The notes below the pieces were generated by a model, which was given only the letters and a program-made list of their open reading frames with translations, had not been told where the DNA came from and searched no databases. A program made the translations under genes and the position numbers. A stretch of DNA of 64,000 nt from Lumbricus rubellus (taxonomy: Eukaryota; Annelida; Clitellata; Crassiclitellata; Lumbricidae), in contig OX243812.1 of the NCBI GenBank assembly GCA_945859605.1, positions 52,463,342 through 52,527,341 on the forward strand, read 5' to 3'. Shown one piece after another: positions 49,821 to 62,875 of this stretch (its first letter is position 1; the number at the start of each line of letters is the position of its first letter).

Positions 49821-52064
49821 TCACAGCGTAGTGAATTTTAAGAAATTCACAAAGAATTGAATGTCAACGAAATGCAGAGATGAGACTGTGTTTATTCGGG
49901 AAAACAAGTACAAAACTGTGCAGCTTATACAGAAATCAAGGATGACTTTCAAACAGCGCAGGAAACCCTGCTCAAGAAATTGCATGTCATTTTGCCACTT
50001 ACACTGGCAACAAGGATGGGGTGGGATACCACCACCACACCCAACGTTCACCGGCCAACTTTCAAGCCTTGAAAAACAAATCCTACAAGCAGACGGGGGG
50101 CATGACTTAATCACCAACACAAAACCAACACAAACTAATTCAACTGTTCGAAGCTGCAAGACAATAAAATAGATCCATTCGTACACTATCCAACTCCTCT
50201 CCTCCTCCATCTATCCACATTTAAATATCCATCCATCTATACCTTTGCTCACCATCCATCCACTCTGATCTAAGTGTTCCCGATTCATCCATATCCTCAC
50301 AGCTCGTCAAGTGGATGCGATAAGTCACAAAACAACGCATAAGAACAGACCACAGACGTAGTATCATCACTGTCAATCGAATGCGATGGAGTGCTACAGA
50401 GAACACGACAAACACGTCTGACGAAACACGCAAAAAGAGAAATCAAAAGACAACACATTTAGAAGGTACACTGAATCCAACTTATTACTCTATCCTTGGC
50501 AAACATATCATCATGCAGCCGCGTTACCATGAGGCTGATTTCCACAGCTGGAGTCAACTTTATGTACAGAACCTCAAATGTATTACCGTTATTACGTCCG
50601 AGTTGGCCCAACAAGGACGCAACGCACAAGTAGGATACAGTGCAAATAAACTGTTCTTTTCTCTACAACCTATTGGGTGAACAAAAAAAGTCCTTATTCA
50701 AACTAATGATGCCAGAAACATTGCCAATTCTCTTGTGCACATAACAATAAAAAAGTCAAAGTCAACTAATTTAATGACAATTCTAAACAAGTGCAAAACA
50801 CAAAAATGACGAAAATTAATCCGCATAGCCTCGTGCCATTTTCGAACTCAAGAAAGAAATTGCAAGAGAGGCACACCCTGTCGTGGCCTACGCAACTACA
50901 ACCGAAAACCCAACTCAAGACAGAGAGCGCTTGCACGTCTTCCTTGTCGGGAATATCATCACCTCAAATTGCCGTGCACAATACTTCACAAAGTTCTACT
51001 CGACACCATGAAATCAATATAATGACAAGTCAATAAAACAGTCATATCAATACTGTCATACACTGTCAAGGCCTACTGCATCCATTGGCTTAGCAAACTT
51101 GCCTAATCACAAAAAATCAAAAGTTTCGTGGTAGATGCGCTTGAGTCCATCACGATACAAAACGTTTTTTAAGAAACGACAAAAGAATTTTTAAAATACC
51201 CAAATAACTTTTTTTAAAGTTGTAGAAACAATATTGTAAGCAAAGGTGAAAACATATCTACATCATAAATATTTGGCATAAAAACAATCAAATATTTGTC
51301 CTGTGCAACGCAATATACTCCAATCAAATCAATTTTAATGCTTAACGCTAACGTGACTTTCGTTTACACTCCACATGTTAACGTTTGACAGTCTCAAGAA
51401 AAAACACAAAATCAAACTGAAAGCGACGGACTAAAACAGATAATTATATGATGAAGTAATCCACTAGTATATGACAGTAGCCAAACTGTAACTTTCCGCT
51501 AATCAAACTCAATTTGCACAATTTACTCCAAATTCCAACCTTGGATCATAGACGTAGAGCACGACGACATAGAGTTTAAAATAATCCTTGCATGCATATT
51601 TTAACGCATGCACAAAACTACAACTTAAGAATCTAATGGCCATGACCAAGCGAGAGGCAAATCTTTCCTAATCAATGTATGATGCAGATGCAAAGGTTTA
51701 AACTGACAAACACACGGATGCAAATGCCAAACGCAACACCAAGCCAACGCATCATCATCATCATCAACTACTTACTGAGATCATTTGAAGCTGCAACGCA
51801 AACAGCATCGACCTGCAACGCAAACACTACCAGCGAAGCAAAAAGACGCATAAAGTATTCAACGTGAGGCAAAGCAGACCACGCCTACGACAGACCAGAG
51901 AGTAAATCTACTTATCAACATGTCTGTGGACCGGCGAGCGAGCACGCACGCACGTACAGATCCGCACGTCGTCTAACTAAACAAACAAAGGCTGCAACAC
52001 AACAAAGACTCTTTTTTACTCTTGTTCGCAGAAAAATCCTATTGTCCGACGACGCCGACGATCA
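49821..52064 (-). other. 3' flank or 3' UTR of the RGG/UIM gene
   Basis: About 2.2 kb follow the stop codon of the - strand gene. The + strand is A-rich, so the transcript would be U-rich, as in many 3' UTRs. Several AATAAA sites occur on the - strand (TTTATT on +, for example near 49888). Open frames here are short and unsupported. Confidence 0.4.
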
Positions 52065-55000
52065 TCAGGCGCATCGTTTGCTTTCGTCCGTATAATTCGT
52101 TGGCAAATCGTTGTCCTGCAACCGTGCGGTCGGGTCAACAGTCTCGGAGGAGGAGGCGGTGGAGGGCAACATGGGGTAGGGTGCGAAAGGAAGATGCATA
52201 GTTGCACCTGGATGAGGGGCCAAGTGGCCCCCCGGGTGATGAGGATACCCAAACGGAATGGGATGAAGCATCGTGGGCATGGACGGTGGTAGGCCTGGGA
52301 CGGCAGAAGGGTGGCCCTGCTGGAGCGGTAGGCTGTTCGGGAGTGGCATCGGAAGGTGGACCGGACTCACCATCGGCGGTTGATCTGTCGCGTTGGAGGA
52401 ATGTGCAAGAGACTGCTGCGAAACCATCGGCATCATGCCGCCGGGCATCGGTGTCGGCGCTCCTGAAGGCATACAAGGCCAGTAGGGCTGGTAGGGGGGC
52501 ATCGGATACCACGGAGGGTAGCCGGGCACCGCGAAGAAATAGGTGGGACAGCCGGGCTGCATCCACGGCATGTGCGGCATCGGACCTGGTGGAAACGCGG
52601 GGCAGGGCAGGCCGGGGGATTGGGGAAGGCCGACGACGGTTTCCTCCTCAGCGGAGAACTCCGAAGACCTATGGTTCCCCGCTTCTGGGAGATGTCTTGC
52701 AATCTGCGGAAACGATGGAGAGCCTCGAAAGCCACGGTCGTCGACGGTAGCGGCTCCTTGGACGCCGTCGGGAGGAGCCGTGAGGTTCCGTGGCTTCTCC
52801 CTCGCTTCAACGCCATCGTCGATGTCGTCCAACATCGACTGCTGTCGTCGAAGTGGTTCCCTTGCGGCCACCTGCTCCTCCGATGCGCCTGGCTCATCGT
52901 TCAGTCGAAGAACGCCATCAAGCACGGCTTTGTTCAGCTGCATTGCAGACAAAGGCGAAATCGCTGGATGCACGACTGCATTTCTAACAACTCTCTCTGA
53001 ATGATTCGACGCCAGATTCTTAGCCTCGTCAGAACTCACCGCATCATCGGTAGGAACGCCAAAGTTCATCAGCGCCCACGAATTGGGCGTTATTCTGCCC
53101 CGAAGATGCGGGGACTGCACGAAATCCGCATGGAATCCGGGCAAAGAACCGCCCGGATACGCATCACTGTTACCACCCGGGTCGTTCGTCTCCTCCATCT
53201 CGTCGGCCCACGACTTTAATCTTGCAGATGGCGCCACAAGTCTTTCCACGTCGTCGTCCGACGGTTCCACCGTGCACGACGCTACCCCAATTTCTCTTCT
53301 ATCGCCTTCAGCGTGGCTGTCTTGAGACTGCAGCCTCGTGTGTGCGTCGTCCGTGACAGCGGCATTCTCTGACGGTCGCTGCCGAGGAGGATGTGGCAGG
53401 TCAACCGTAACGATGTCCAGCACGTCTGCTGTCCAACCGGTCTCTGACGGACAACCGGCAATAGAACTCGATGTAAACGACAAATTCAGACTCGAGCTTT
53501 GCCTGTAACATAAAACACGCTCAATTTTACAGAAGCTATTATGTGAAATAGTCTCGTGCATTAAGAAACAGATATCACCAACTGCATGGCATGCTTCTTT
53601 AAAAGACTTATCTCTTTCTAGGGGATCTCTGCACTGGGAGCGCCTCTGATTAAATTATACTGTGAGGCAGTGTGAGCAGTGGCGTAGCCAGGAATTTCTG
53701 ATATGGAGGTTTATGGCCGGATGCTTGTCTTTTCTTATATAATTGGACAAATAACCCTGAAAAAAGTTTTTTCCTAAGCCAATGGGGGGGGGGGTTATCC
53801 CCCAAACCCTCTTGGCTACGCCACTGACTGTGTGTGAGAGGTGCTTTATTAAACCAAAAATAGTAATAGCACAAGGACACAAAAAAATAATCAATCAGTC
53901 ATTGTGTGATCATCTGCTCATCAACATTGGTATATTCTTGCACTATTATACACTTAGTCCTGGGCATGATGTTGAACTGCATCCATCCTCCGCCACAGGG
54001 GACCATCAACTTCCCTGTGCCGGTCCTAAGCCCGGATAAAGGAGGAAGGTTTGCCAGATGGGTGGCGATACTCTGGCAGTAGAAGACCAAGACGATTGAA
54101 ATCCGCAAAAACCACGACACAAGTGACATAGCGACCCAGTTGCTTCAAGTTGTCATGATGTGAAGCAGACATGCACAGGTCGGTCAGGACAGACCGGTGG
54201 AGAGAGTCAGTGGAGAAGGCATTGGACACAAAGCAGGCTTGTCCCAATGGTTGTCCTTCATGCCTCTTTCCTAACATTCTCTTCAAGCAGACAAGGCGGT
54301 CCAGCTGCTTCAAGATATAATGGTATGGAGTAGACCCTCTAGCCTGTAGAAACTGGGAGATGACACGAGACAGACTCAGACAGAGAGTGGTGTCGAACAC
54401 CTTTGGGCGTTGCGCCTATGGTTTGTGATGATGTGATATTATACACTCAATTTATATCGTCAAGTTCACTATAGGGCAATAGTAGAAGCTAAAATCATAA
54501 CAAATCGTTTCATGGGGATATTAACCGCACAACCGAACTGAAAATGAATTCAAAACAAAATTATGAATAATAACAATGATGATAATCGGTGATAATCAGC
54601 CATTTCTGGCAATTAATCCAATTTCATGAAAAAACTATTCATATCCAGACTAAAAATATATTTTAGCCAAATATCGAAGTACAGAGAAGTTACTTTCTCC
54701 GCAATAAGTTACTCTATTCCAGCAAATCAGTACATGGCTTTACAGCATCTTTCCTAGTGACACTACACCATTGTATTACACATTAAAGCATATAACTACA
54801 CCAATAACAAACACACAAAAAATAAAAATTAAGATTGAAATATATGCCAAAGGACATAAAAATACAAAAGCCAAAAACCAAAAAGTACAGGATCACCATC
54901 ATCAACCGAGCAATACTCATATTACTCACACTTGCTCAGCAAGTCGTCGTTCTTCGATTTCGAGTTCACTGAGCTGAAGAGCTGCTCTCAGCATGTCGTC

Positions 55001-58000
55001 CTCTTCCTCCTTGCTCCTCGGCAGCGCTCCTTCGTAGAACTCCTGCCGGTCCTTCCAGACGTTCTTCGGACCGGAGTCAACACCCGGGTGACCTTCAGAT
55101 GACCAGTGACCTTCAGACGACCGTCTTATCCAATCATTCCCATCTGTAAAAAAATCAAACAAACTTATCTTTCCTGCATGATGAACAAAGTTATGAGACC
55201 AAAGCTAACCAAGCTCAAAGCAATCTAAAATTTGCTTCCTCACTGTTTCAATAAATCAGGTCTCTACGGTGCAATGGCATCATCATACCAAACACAATGA
55301 CAAATGCAAAGGCAGTGGTCAGTGCACTATGAGGCCAAAAAAAATATGTTGTGTTTCCGGTAACAGAGCTAAAAAAAATTGGGTAGGTAGGTCGGAAAAT
55401 ATTTTTATTTTGTAAAATATTTTTATGCAGTGACTATCCGAAAAAGGTATACCCCACTAGTCTTTTTTGCACGCTGAAACAAAGTACGTGTTCTAAGCAA
55501 GTATAAACTGCCTATTTCCCGACTGTCTGCACCTAAAACTGCTCTAGAAACAGTCCTATTAATTTCATTTTGTTGACGTCTCTTATGTTATGTCGATACA
55601 AATGTAAAAAAAAATGTGAAAAAAATTAAATTATTTTTGAAAAAAATATTTTTTTTAGAAAAAAATAATTTTTTTTACAAAAAATTTTTACAAAAATATT
55701 TGGGTCGCGGCCCTAAAAATGGGTCGGTCGCGTTACCGGAAACACAACAATTTTTTTTTACGCCTGACTACCCACCAGGTAGTTTGAGGATTAATTCAAC
55801 ACCAGAGGAGAAATTCGCATCTGCTTGACTTGCGCTGCTTGTCAACTAAGCAATGAGTAACGCTGAACACAGATTGCAGATGGTAAGATAACAGAGTCCT
55901 GACTAATTAATTGCCTGCATATGCCAAGGTCAATCAACATCGGTAATAAGAGGCAATGCAGTGCAAAATTTTAAAATGTTAAGCATTCATGTCTTCAATT
56001 ATCTCTTTATCTCAACAATTCCATACTTGATGAAAAATCACTGTACAGTGTACACAGTGTACAATAATCAAACAACGCCTCTCAAAGTAACACCAAACAA
56101 TCTGCAATAGTCGTCTTTTGCTACAAATTGAATTGGTAAAAAAAGCTCGATTTCAGACAAGAAAAAGTAATCAAATCAACGTTCGTAAAACCACAACAAC
56201 TAAAGTTTTGCGCATACCCAATGCTGGAGCAGCCTCTGCGTGACTCTGGTTCTGCGCTGCTGAAGTATTGGTGTTGGTGGCACCGACAAATGTCGCTTGA
56301 ACAGCGTCTCCTGGCGCCTGCTTGCGTCGGTGAAACTGCATTGTGGCGCCGTTGTACTCTTTGTAGTCGTAATTCGAAGATGCCGATCCTCTGTCAAAGC
56401 GTCTCCTTTCTGGCTCCCAGTCAGTCGCTCTGTTGCCTCCTCTGGATTGTGATTCACCCATCCGGTCTCTGAATCCTCCTCTGTTTCCACGGCCTCTGCC
56501 ACCACCACCCCTTTGGAACTGGCCTCGATCTGGCCGGGTCCCACGATACGGTTCGTTGCTCGTCTCGTGAATTGGTGGCGTTTCCTTCGCGCTATCAACC
56601 TGATCGACATGAATTCCTGTTCCGGCACTGCATTCTTGGTTCCAGTGTTCGTGTGAATTACTCGAATTGAAACCCCTGCCCCTTCCACCACGACCACCCC
56701 TCTGAAATCCTCCGCGATCCGGTCTCCTTCCCCGATGCTGTCCCTTGCCTCGTTCAGCAACCGACGGCATTTCTGCTGAGCTGCGGTCAACCTGATCAAT
56801 GTGACGCTCGTCGCTTCCACTCTGGCCGTCTTCAGGATCCCAGCATTCCTGAACAGGCTTCGAGCGATAGCTTCCAGACAGGTGATGATTCTGGTTGATG
56901 TCGTATCTTCCTCCACCGCCACCACCACCTCCATCAAAGCCACCTCTGAAGTTGCCACCTCTCTGACCTTTGAAATTCCGATTAGACCGTGGCCAGTATC
57001 CCCTCTTAGAAGTCTCGGAGCTATCTGGAGCATAGCCTCCTCCTCCTCCTCTGTGACCATTGCACGGGGGTGGGAGGCTGCCTTCGTGGGAATTCGACTC
57101 GTCGGTGCCTCTGCGACTCTCAAACTCCGAGTTCGGTAAGTTGTTCCGAGTTGAGTCGAGAGAGGCGCCGCCGTTCCCAGACGGTTTCACATCCAAATCG
57201 ACAACTCCGTTACTTCTGTTGAAATCCCGACCTGGTGGTTCATCGTGATCCGCCGACTTCGATGGATCGATGTGGATGTCGTCCGATGCGTTCCTAAACC
57301 TCGTGTTCTGATAGCGCATCCTGTTGCCTCTGCCTCTTCCGTACTGGCCCCGACTTCCTCGACCGACCCCATCCTTAAACCCAGCATTGGCCTCCTCACT
57401 CGTCCAACCAGAATGGTCATCACCGTTCGGCGGCCCATCCCTCTCCGAGTTGTAGTGAAAGCCACGGTAAAACGAGCGATCAACGAAACCAGAATTGCTC
57501 GCATGGGGTCGGTAATAGGGGTTGTCCGTACGACCTCGGTAACCACCCCTCTGGGGCGGGAAGTGACCTCCGACGACGGCATTCCCACCGTCGGCGCTGT
57601 CGAAATTGCGGCCGAACTGGTTGTTCTTGCTCTGGTTCTTGGAAGAATGGCCGTAGAAAACGCGAGTGAACTTCTGGCGTTCGCCGCTTTGGTTGGGAAC
57701 GACCGTATCTCCGTTGCAACCGATTTGCGGTTGATTCTCGTCGAAACGTTGATCGTCGAAAGACTCTGCTGCTGCTGTGGCTTTTATGTCGTCACCGGGT
57801 TGTCCGTTGTCACTCGTCAATTCAATCCCCAAGCTATCGATTGTTTCTGAAATTGACAGAGAAGGAAATATATAGTAAAACAACAACCATATATACATAC
57901 CAAATGCAGTAAAGCAACTACCATAGATCTTTTCCAAATATAATAAACCAACTAACATAGATATATACCAAACTCCAAGTTTATGTATACATGGCTACAG

Positions 58001-61000
58001 TTCGAATGAGGTGACTAAAAAATTCGGATCTAGAAGAGACGCTCAAACTTAACAAACTAATTCTATAAAATGTTTGGCGCATGAAGCTTTGGTGTCTGGT
58101 TCTCTACCACTGAATGTCCAGGAGACAACATAATTCTATTCTTATATACTAATCTATTTACAAACACTAGAACTATGATCACTTAGGAATTTCATATCTA
58201 TCTAAGCATATATGTGTGTTTATCAATTTTCCCCTCAACTCAAATACATATATTCAAAACAATGATTCTGGAATGCAACATTTAAACAAAAAGGTAGGCT
58301 AAAAGTTTTGTGCAACACAAAAAGAAATGCAGGAAGTGCATCGAACATTGTACATTTCAGACAAGACAGACTACAGATAAGCATATTATGCTTACCGCTT
58401 GATTTCAGACTGAGACCACTTTCGATCCGCTTCACTAATCTTGCATCTGAATCAAGTGAAGACGTGTCCGACGTCTCTGGATCCTACGAAACAAACTAGA
58501 TTTCTTAAGCATGTGTTTCAGCAGAGCATGCTTATGGACGTCAGACTTATTCATCACAACATTGGAAAGAGTGTGCATGTGACATAATGCCACAACTGTA
58601 TAAGATCCCAGAAAAATATAAAGTGTGTTTTTGGTTACAACGGTTTACAAAACTGGGAAGACAGGAAACTTTGGGGGGAAATATTTTCATACAGTGACGG
58701 CCCAAAATTACGCCAGTGCTGCCTATTCGTGCAGATGGGTAAGCAGGGCGATTTGAACAGAAGGCATTTGCTAAGAAGATTTGCTGCTAAGGAATGTGTT
58801 GTTTAAACTGGATGGTTGCTAAGAAAGTTAAACGCTATGAAGATTGAATATTAAGTAGGCAGGCTGCTAGAGTGGCTTTAATACTTGTACAATGGTATGT
58901 ATGATAATCGTAGATGTTGCAGCTACTTTGAATACGGTGAATCAGATTTGTGAAATGCTTAAAAATCACACTTTTGAAGGAGCGCTATATCAAATTCTCA
59001 GTAAATAAATAAAATAAATAAAAATTACATATGAATACTTCTATAGCAGAATGTCATTTTAATAAATAAATAAATGAAGCAGTTATAAATGATTCCAGTT
59101 CAAATTGCAAACCTTTGCATCATTCATTTCTGTCGATGTTCCATGATGCAATTCGTCCTGCGTCGTCTCAGCAGACGGATCAACGTCAGGCAGACAATCA
59201 TTCACAACGTCGATCTTATTCTCATCACGAGCCCTGTGTTCAGACGAAGAACGAAAAGCATCACCACAGTCGTTTGTTTCAAAGATGAATGATAATAGCT
59301 AGCCTTAGATTCCAAGTGTTCGTTTTTCTAGGCCTCCGTGTGGCCAAACCTCACCCTCGCCGTCTGATCATCGCACTGACAGGCACGGGAGGAGCAGAAA
59401 TCTCTTACAGGAATTTTAAACCCTGACCTCTCAGGTTAACTCCACTGTATAATAATTATCACACCGATGTGCACCATTTGTAGAAAACTTAGACCAATAA
59501 CAGTCATATTGGGAATTCTGAAATAAGGGCGAGACTTAATCAGCTTACGTGGTATTCAACTTTGGCAGCGTAAACTCCGTATCTAGTTTGGCTCTTTCTC
59601 TCTCCGCTTTCTGCTTTCTCTTTTCCTCCTCCCTTCGATTCTTCTCCAGCACCGCACGGTGGATTTCTGCATACTCCTGGAAAACAATAAACGAAACATG
59701 TTTTGTTTTTCTTCATACGCCACACTACTCGAGTCCTATTGACACCATCCATAAATTTTACAATCAGCAGGAGTCCTCTTGGCAATACAAACTGCTATAA
59801 CAGATCAAACACGCATAGCTGCAGAAAATATCTTTTCTCGTGGAAACTCTCCTTTTGCATCCAAGTAGCAGAAAACATCCATCAGATATGGACATTGACC
59901 TTTTCACGTGTTGTCATAAGTGCAGAACATAGACAAATCAAATCTAATACTAATATTGCACAGACACACAATATAATAAAATAAATAATATTTAGTAAAT
60001 CAGTAACTAAAACCAGAAACAGAAGAAATAAAACGAGACGCAGACGTAAAAGCAGACTTTGACAACAGCAGTACCTTTTCTCTAATTCTCTGCTCTGCTT
60101 GTAGTTTCTTCTTGTTCGGCTTCTTTTCGGCCGCCTGTCCCAATTGTGAAATCGGAGGAGCTGTACCACCACGCAGCGATCCGTTCGAGCCTCTTCTCTC
60201 TGGGTTTTCTCCGGAATTATCGTTATTCGTTGATGGTTCAGGAATGATGCCATCCTTTGCATCACCCTGATTAGCCCCACCCTCGTCATTGGTACCAGCT
60301 CTGCCCTTCAAGCAGAAACAACAGCTCAACATTAGTTATATTAACAACATTACTCATTCTGCTTTATTGTATTGTACTGTATCTATAAATTTCTACAGCA
60401 CCTCTCACAGTTCACACCGATCAGATGCGTGCGTTCCCAGTGTGAAAACCCAAAAAAGAAAGTATTCTTGAGACGGCAAAAAGATGAGCTTCGGGTATTA
60501 GTTAATAACAAAGAACTTGCCAGTGGAGAGAGCTGATTCCAAATTGCACGATCAATCAATCAATCAATCAATTCACTTTATTGCAACCAGAAAACAAGAT
60601 AAGTAAGTAAGTAAGTAAGTAAGTATATTCTTTAATGTACCAGCTGCAAAACGCACTCTGGTTTACAAGCACAAAAAACACGACATAAAAAACAAATACA
60701 AGACAAATATGGCAGCCATCAGCGGCGCCCACTCATATAGCTCAAGCCTATTGATGGTAACGTCACGACAGAAGTCATCCTTAGGCAAAAACACCGCTCG
60801 AGAAGCACAAGTCACCCCATCGTCAAACTCCTACGCGTTGGCTACACGGAGAGTTCAGCCGAAAGTTTCTCGTACCGATTCCCGATGATGGTAGTTTAAC
60901 AGTATTTTCAGTGTCTACAGAGCCGAGAAACATTAGTGCGAAGAGCAGCGACGGGCAGCACAACGCTGGAAACGTGGCACTACTGCGGCATGGTTTTCGG

Positions 61001-62550
61001 TTGCTGGTATATAGTGAAATCCTTTCTTTTCTCATACACGTGCGTAATCGTTCGGCTATCGATAGCCTAATGATGAAACAATGATGACGAACCTGGAACC
61101 CCTTGATGTTCAGCATAATGGAATAGTCCAGATGCGAAACATGCATGGCATGTTGAACGTCAAAATTTATTATCAAGTTACCGTCCAAACGCTCACGACA
61201 CAGATGAAGAAAAGTCAGAATCTCGACTCTCGACATCAGATGACAGCAAAAGTAGAAAATATACATGAATTGGCTACACGGGGAGCCCTAAAGGGATGGA
61301 CAAACCGCTGGGAAGGGTCACCCAATAAAGGCAAAAGCAGTTTTGGCCAGAGCAGTCCTTGCTGGTGGGACCACGAGAAAAAGTGATGAGATCATGTATG
61401 TCATGCGAGCATAGTGGATAAAGAGAGGATGCTCAATGCTCATACACATACAAAGAGGACAAACACATTTTATGGCAACCAAAGAAAGCACTGCCTTTGC
61501 AGTGTTCATTGTTTCAAACATACCAATTAGCCTTCAATAATATAAAACATGCATAAACAAGTCTTTATTAATATAATCAACGCAATAGCAACCTTCATGA
61601 ACAACGGCAACATATAATTTGTGAAGTCGCAACCCCTCTTCAGAAAACAAATAACTCTCAAAGATGCTTTCTAAGTCATTCGATTAGGAATTGACAGCAA
61701 AAAACACTTACTGGCAATTGATTTTCACTGGTTGCTTCAGTCGCCAACCCGTCCTGATCCAAAGTACTCGTTCTGTTTCCAGCAGCACTAGAATTTGTAC
61801 TAGCACTAGCGTTACCACCAGCACTAGTAGTACTCGTGCTTACACCAGCCGTGCCACGATGGCCAGTACTTTGGTTGTTGTTGTTCTGCGATGAATTGGC
61901 GCCTCCTCCTCCTCTTCGGTTCTTTCTCCTCTTAGCCTTCCCTTTTAAAACATCAGAGACACAATGCTTACATGACTTAGAATTTTAAACTGAAACTGAG
62001 ACCAGTTTCCGTTTAATAACATGCTTAATCTCCCTTAACAGTCTCTCATCACATTGGCGTTTATTTATTTTATTTCTCACATCTGCTACAGTGCCCCTTC
62101 AAGTTCTCTACTCAGAGGCACTCCCGACTACAGTGCGGACATTGCATCGGAGTTTCGCATGAGCAAATGCGCATGAAGGACATGGTCAAGGTTCCTATGC
62201 GGCGGCTTGAAGTAGATTCGAACCTGGAACCCTCCGAATCCAAGGCACTGAACCAACCACTACACCACCGTGCCCCACAAAGCATGAGTCATTCGCTGTA
62301 AATTATACATAACTACATTACGCAACGTACGTTACAACATGTCGATCTCCATGACCTTACCTGTTTTACCTGCATCTTTTGACGACGACTGTGGCCGAGC
62401 GTTTCCCGGCACGAAATGGTTGTTGTCATTCCACGCTTGTTGACCAGCGTGATTGCGGATGTTTTGACGCACTGGACCACACGCATCGTCGGAATCGTTG
62501 ACTTCATCGCTGTCCTCAGAGTAACCGAACCACGAAGCCGGAGAACGCAT
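52065..62550 (-). CDS. Unnamed large protein with RGG boxes, ubiquitin-interacting motif and Pro-rich tail
   Basis: Nine exons chain in phase on the - strand: 62550-62361, 61941-61712, 60305-60075, 59676-59549, 59233-59113, 58483-58396, 57846-56218, 55143-54930 and 53502-52065 (about 1422 aa). The N-terminus is acidic (YSEDSDEVNDSDD). Next are a basic KRRKNRRGGGG segment (near 65-75), an Asn/Ser/Thr-rich stretch, and a charged coiled coil (about 197-245, EYAEIHRAVLEKNRREEE). A 540-residue RGG/RG-rich exon (330-873) is typical of RNA binding and arginine methylation. A ubiquitin-interacting motif fits EEEDDMLRAALQLSELE (about 918-934), with the diagnostic Ala and Ser. The C-terminal 480 residues include LKSWADEMEE and a Pro/Met/Tyr-rich segment typical of granule proteins. 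I infer an RNA-associated adaptor that can bind ubiquitin; I cannot name the family. The start is uncertain: an upstream exon may exist at 63864-63903. Introns hold MITEs and a SINE. Confidence 0.72.
53677..53826. mobile_element. hAT-like MITE (150 bp) in the last intron of the RGG/UIM gene
   Basis: CAGTGGCGTAGCCAGG and TGGCTACGCCACTG are inverted ends. AGTGTGAG and ACTGTGTG match at 6 of 8 bases. The GGGGGGGGTTATCCCCC body is typical of this MITE group. Confidence 0.75.
53827..54929. other. Remainder of the last intron of the RGG/UIM gene
   Basis: No supported gene. A 124-codon - strand frame (54400-54026) contains two LKQL(D/G)R blocks but no recognisable domain and no splice context. It is treated as non-coding or an old transposon piece. 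Confidence 0.4.
55332..55765. mobile_element. Inverted-repeat element (434 bp) with GTTTCCGGTAAC ends
   Basis: AGGCCAAAAAAAATATGTTG at the left and, inverted, AGGCGTAAAAAAAAATTGTT at the right extend into a perfect TGTTGTGTTTCCGGTAAC inverted repeat. The total terminal repeat is about 40 bp. The middle (55605-55700) is a set of A/T homopolymer palindromes. The flanks show no clear duplication, so the superfamily is unknown. It lies in the intron before the UIM exon. Confidence 0.7.
57847..58395. other. Intron of the RGG/UIM gene
   Basis: It lies between the 88-bp exon and the RGG exon. Nothing beyond AT-rich DNA is seen. Confidence 0.5.
58484..59112. other. Intron of the RGG/UIM gene
   Basis: No feature is seen other than short AAATAAAT runs near 59005-59075. 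Confidence 0.5.
60540..60680 (-). repeat. LINE-type 3' tails: GATT and AAGT microsatellites
   Basis: On the - strand, a GCAATAAAGTGAATTGATTG segment ends in (TTGA)n, like the 3' ends of CR1/L2-like LINEs. Next to it (AAGT)n is followed by TATATTCTTTAATGTACC. They are probably short 5'-truncated LINE ends in an intron of the RGG/UIM gene. Confidence 0.5.
60681..61711. other. Intron of the RGG/UIM gene
   Basis: About 1 kb with no supported gene. ATTGGCTACACGG and GAGTTGGCTACACGG-like phrases occur near 60838 and 61268, which suggests the two ends of an old insertion. Confidence 0.4.
62059..62276 (-). mobile_element. tRNA-derived SINE in the first intron of the RGG/UIM gene
   Basis: Same family as 5246-5465: the - strand reads GGGGCACGGTGGTGTAGTGG, then B box GGTTCGAATC, a diverged ACCTTGACCATGTCCTTCA segment and an AATAAATAAA tail. 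Confidence 0.78.
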
Positions 62551-62579
62551 GAAGAACGGCTCTGAAACCATGAAGAACA

Positions 62580-62746
62580 AGATGAATGGCATCAAGACCT
62601 GTTCTGAACACATAAAGACCAATAATTCTGAACACATAGAGACCAGTTCTGAACACATAAAGACCAGTTCTGAACACACAAAGACCAGTTCTGAACACAT
62701 AAAGACCTGTTCTGAACCCAAAAAGAACTGTTCTGAAATCATCCAT
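62580..62746. repeat. 21-bp minisatellite next to the RGG/UIM gene start
   Basis: About seven copies of GTTCTGAACACATAAAGACCA lie 30 bp upstream (on the - strand) of the proposed start codon. The period of 21 keeps all frames open, which explains the repetitive reading frames on both strands. Confidence 0.88.
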
Positions 62747-62875
62747 TTTTAAATTTTCAACCATTCTCTGAAATCACGAACAAGGGTTTCAAAATCATCA
62801 AGAAACATTCAGAAAAATCATAATGAATCGATGTGTATTGCATCTACTCGGCATTCAGTGCATGACTTGACTTAC

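Noticed and set aside
52202..53325. Several + strand frames of 65-182 codons
   Set aside because: They are antisense shadows of the GC-rich last exon of the RGG/UIM gene.
54026..54400. 124-codon frame on the - strand
   Set aside because: It lies in an intron of the RGG/UIM gene with no domain, no repeats in other copies and no splice context.
56200..57850. 307-codon - strand frame and 201-codon + strand frame over the RGG exon
   Set aside because: They are shadows of the RGG reading frame, which alone fits the splice phases on both sides.
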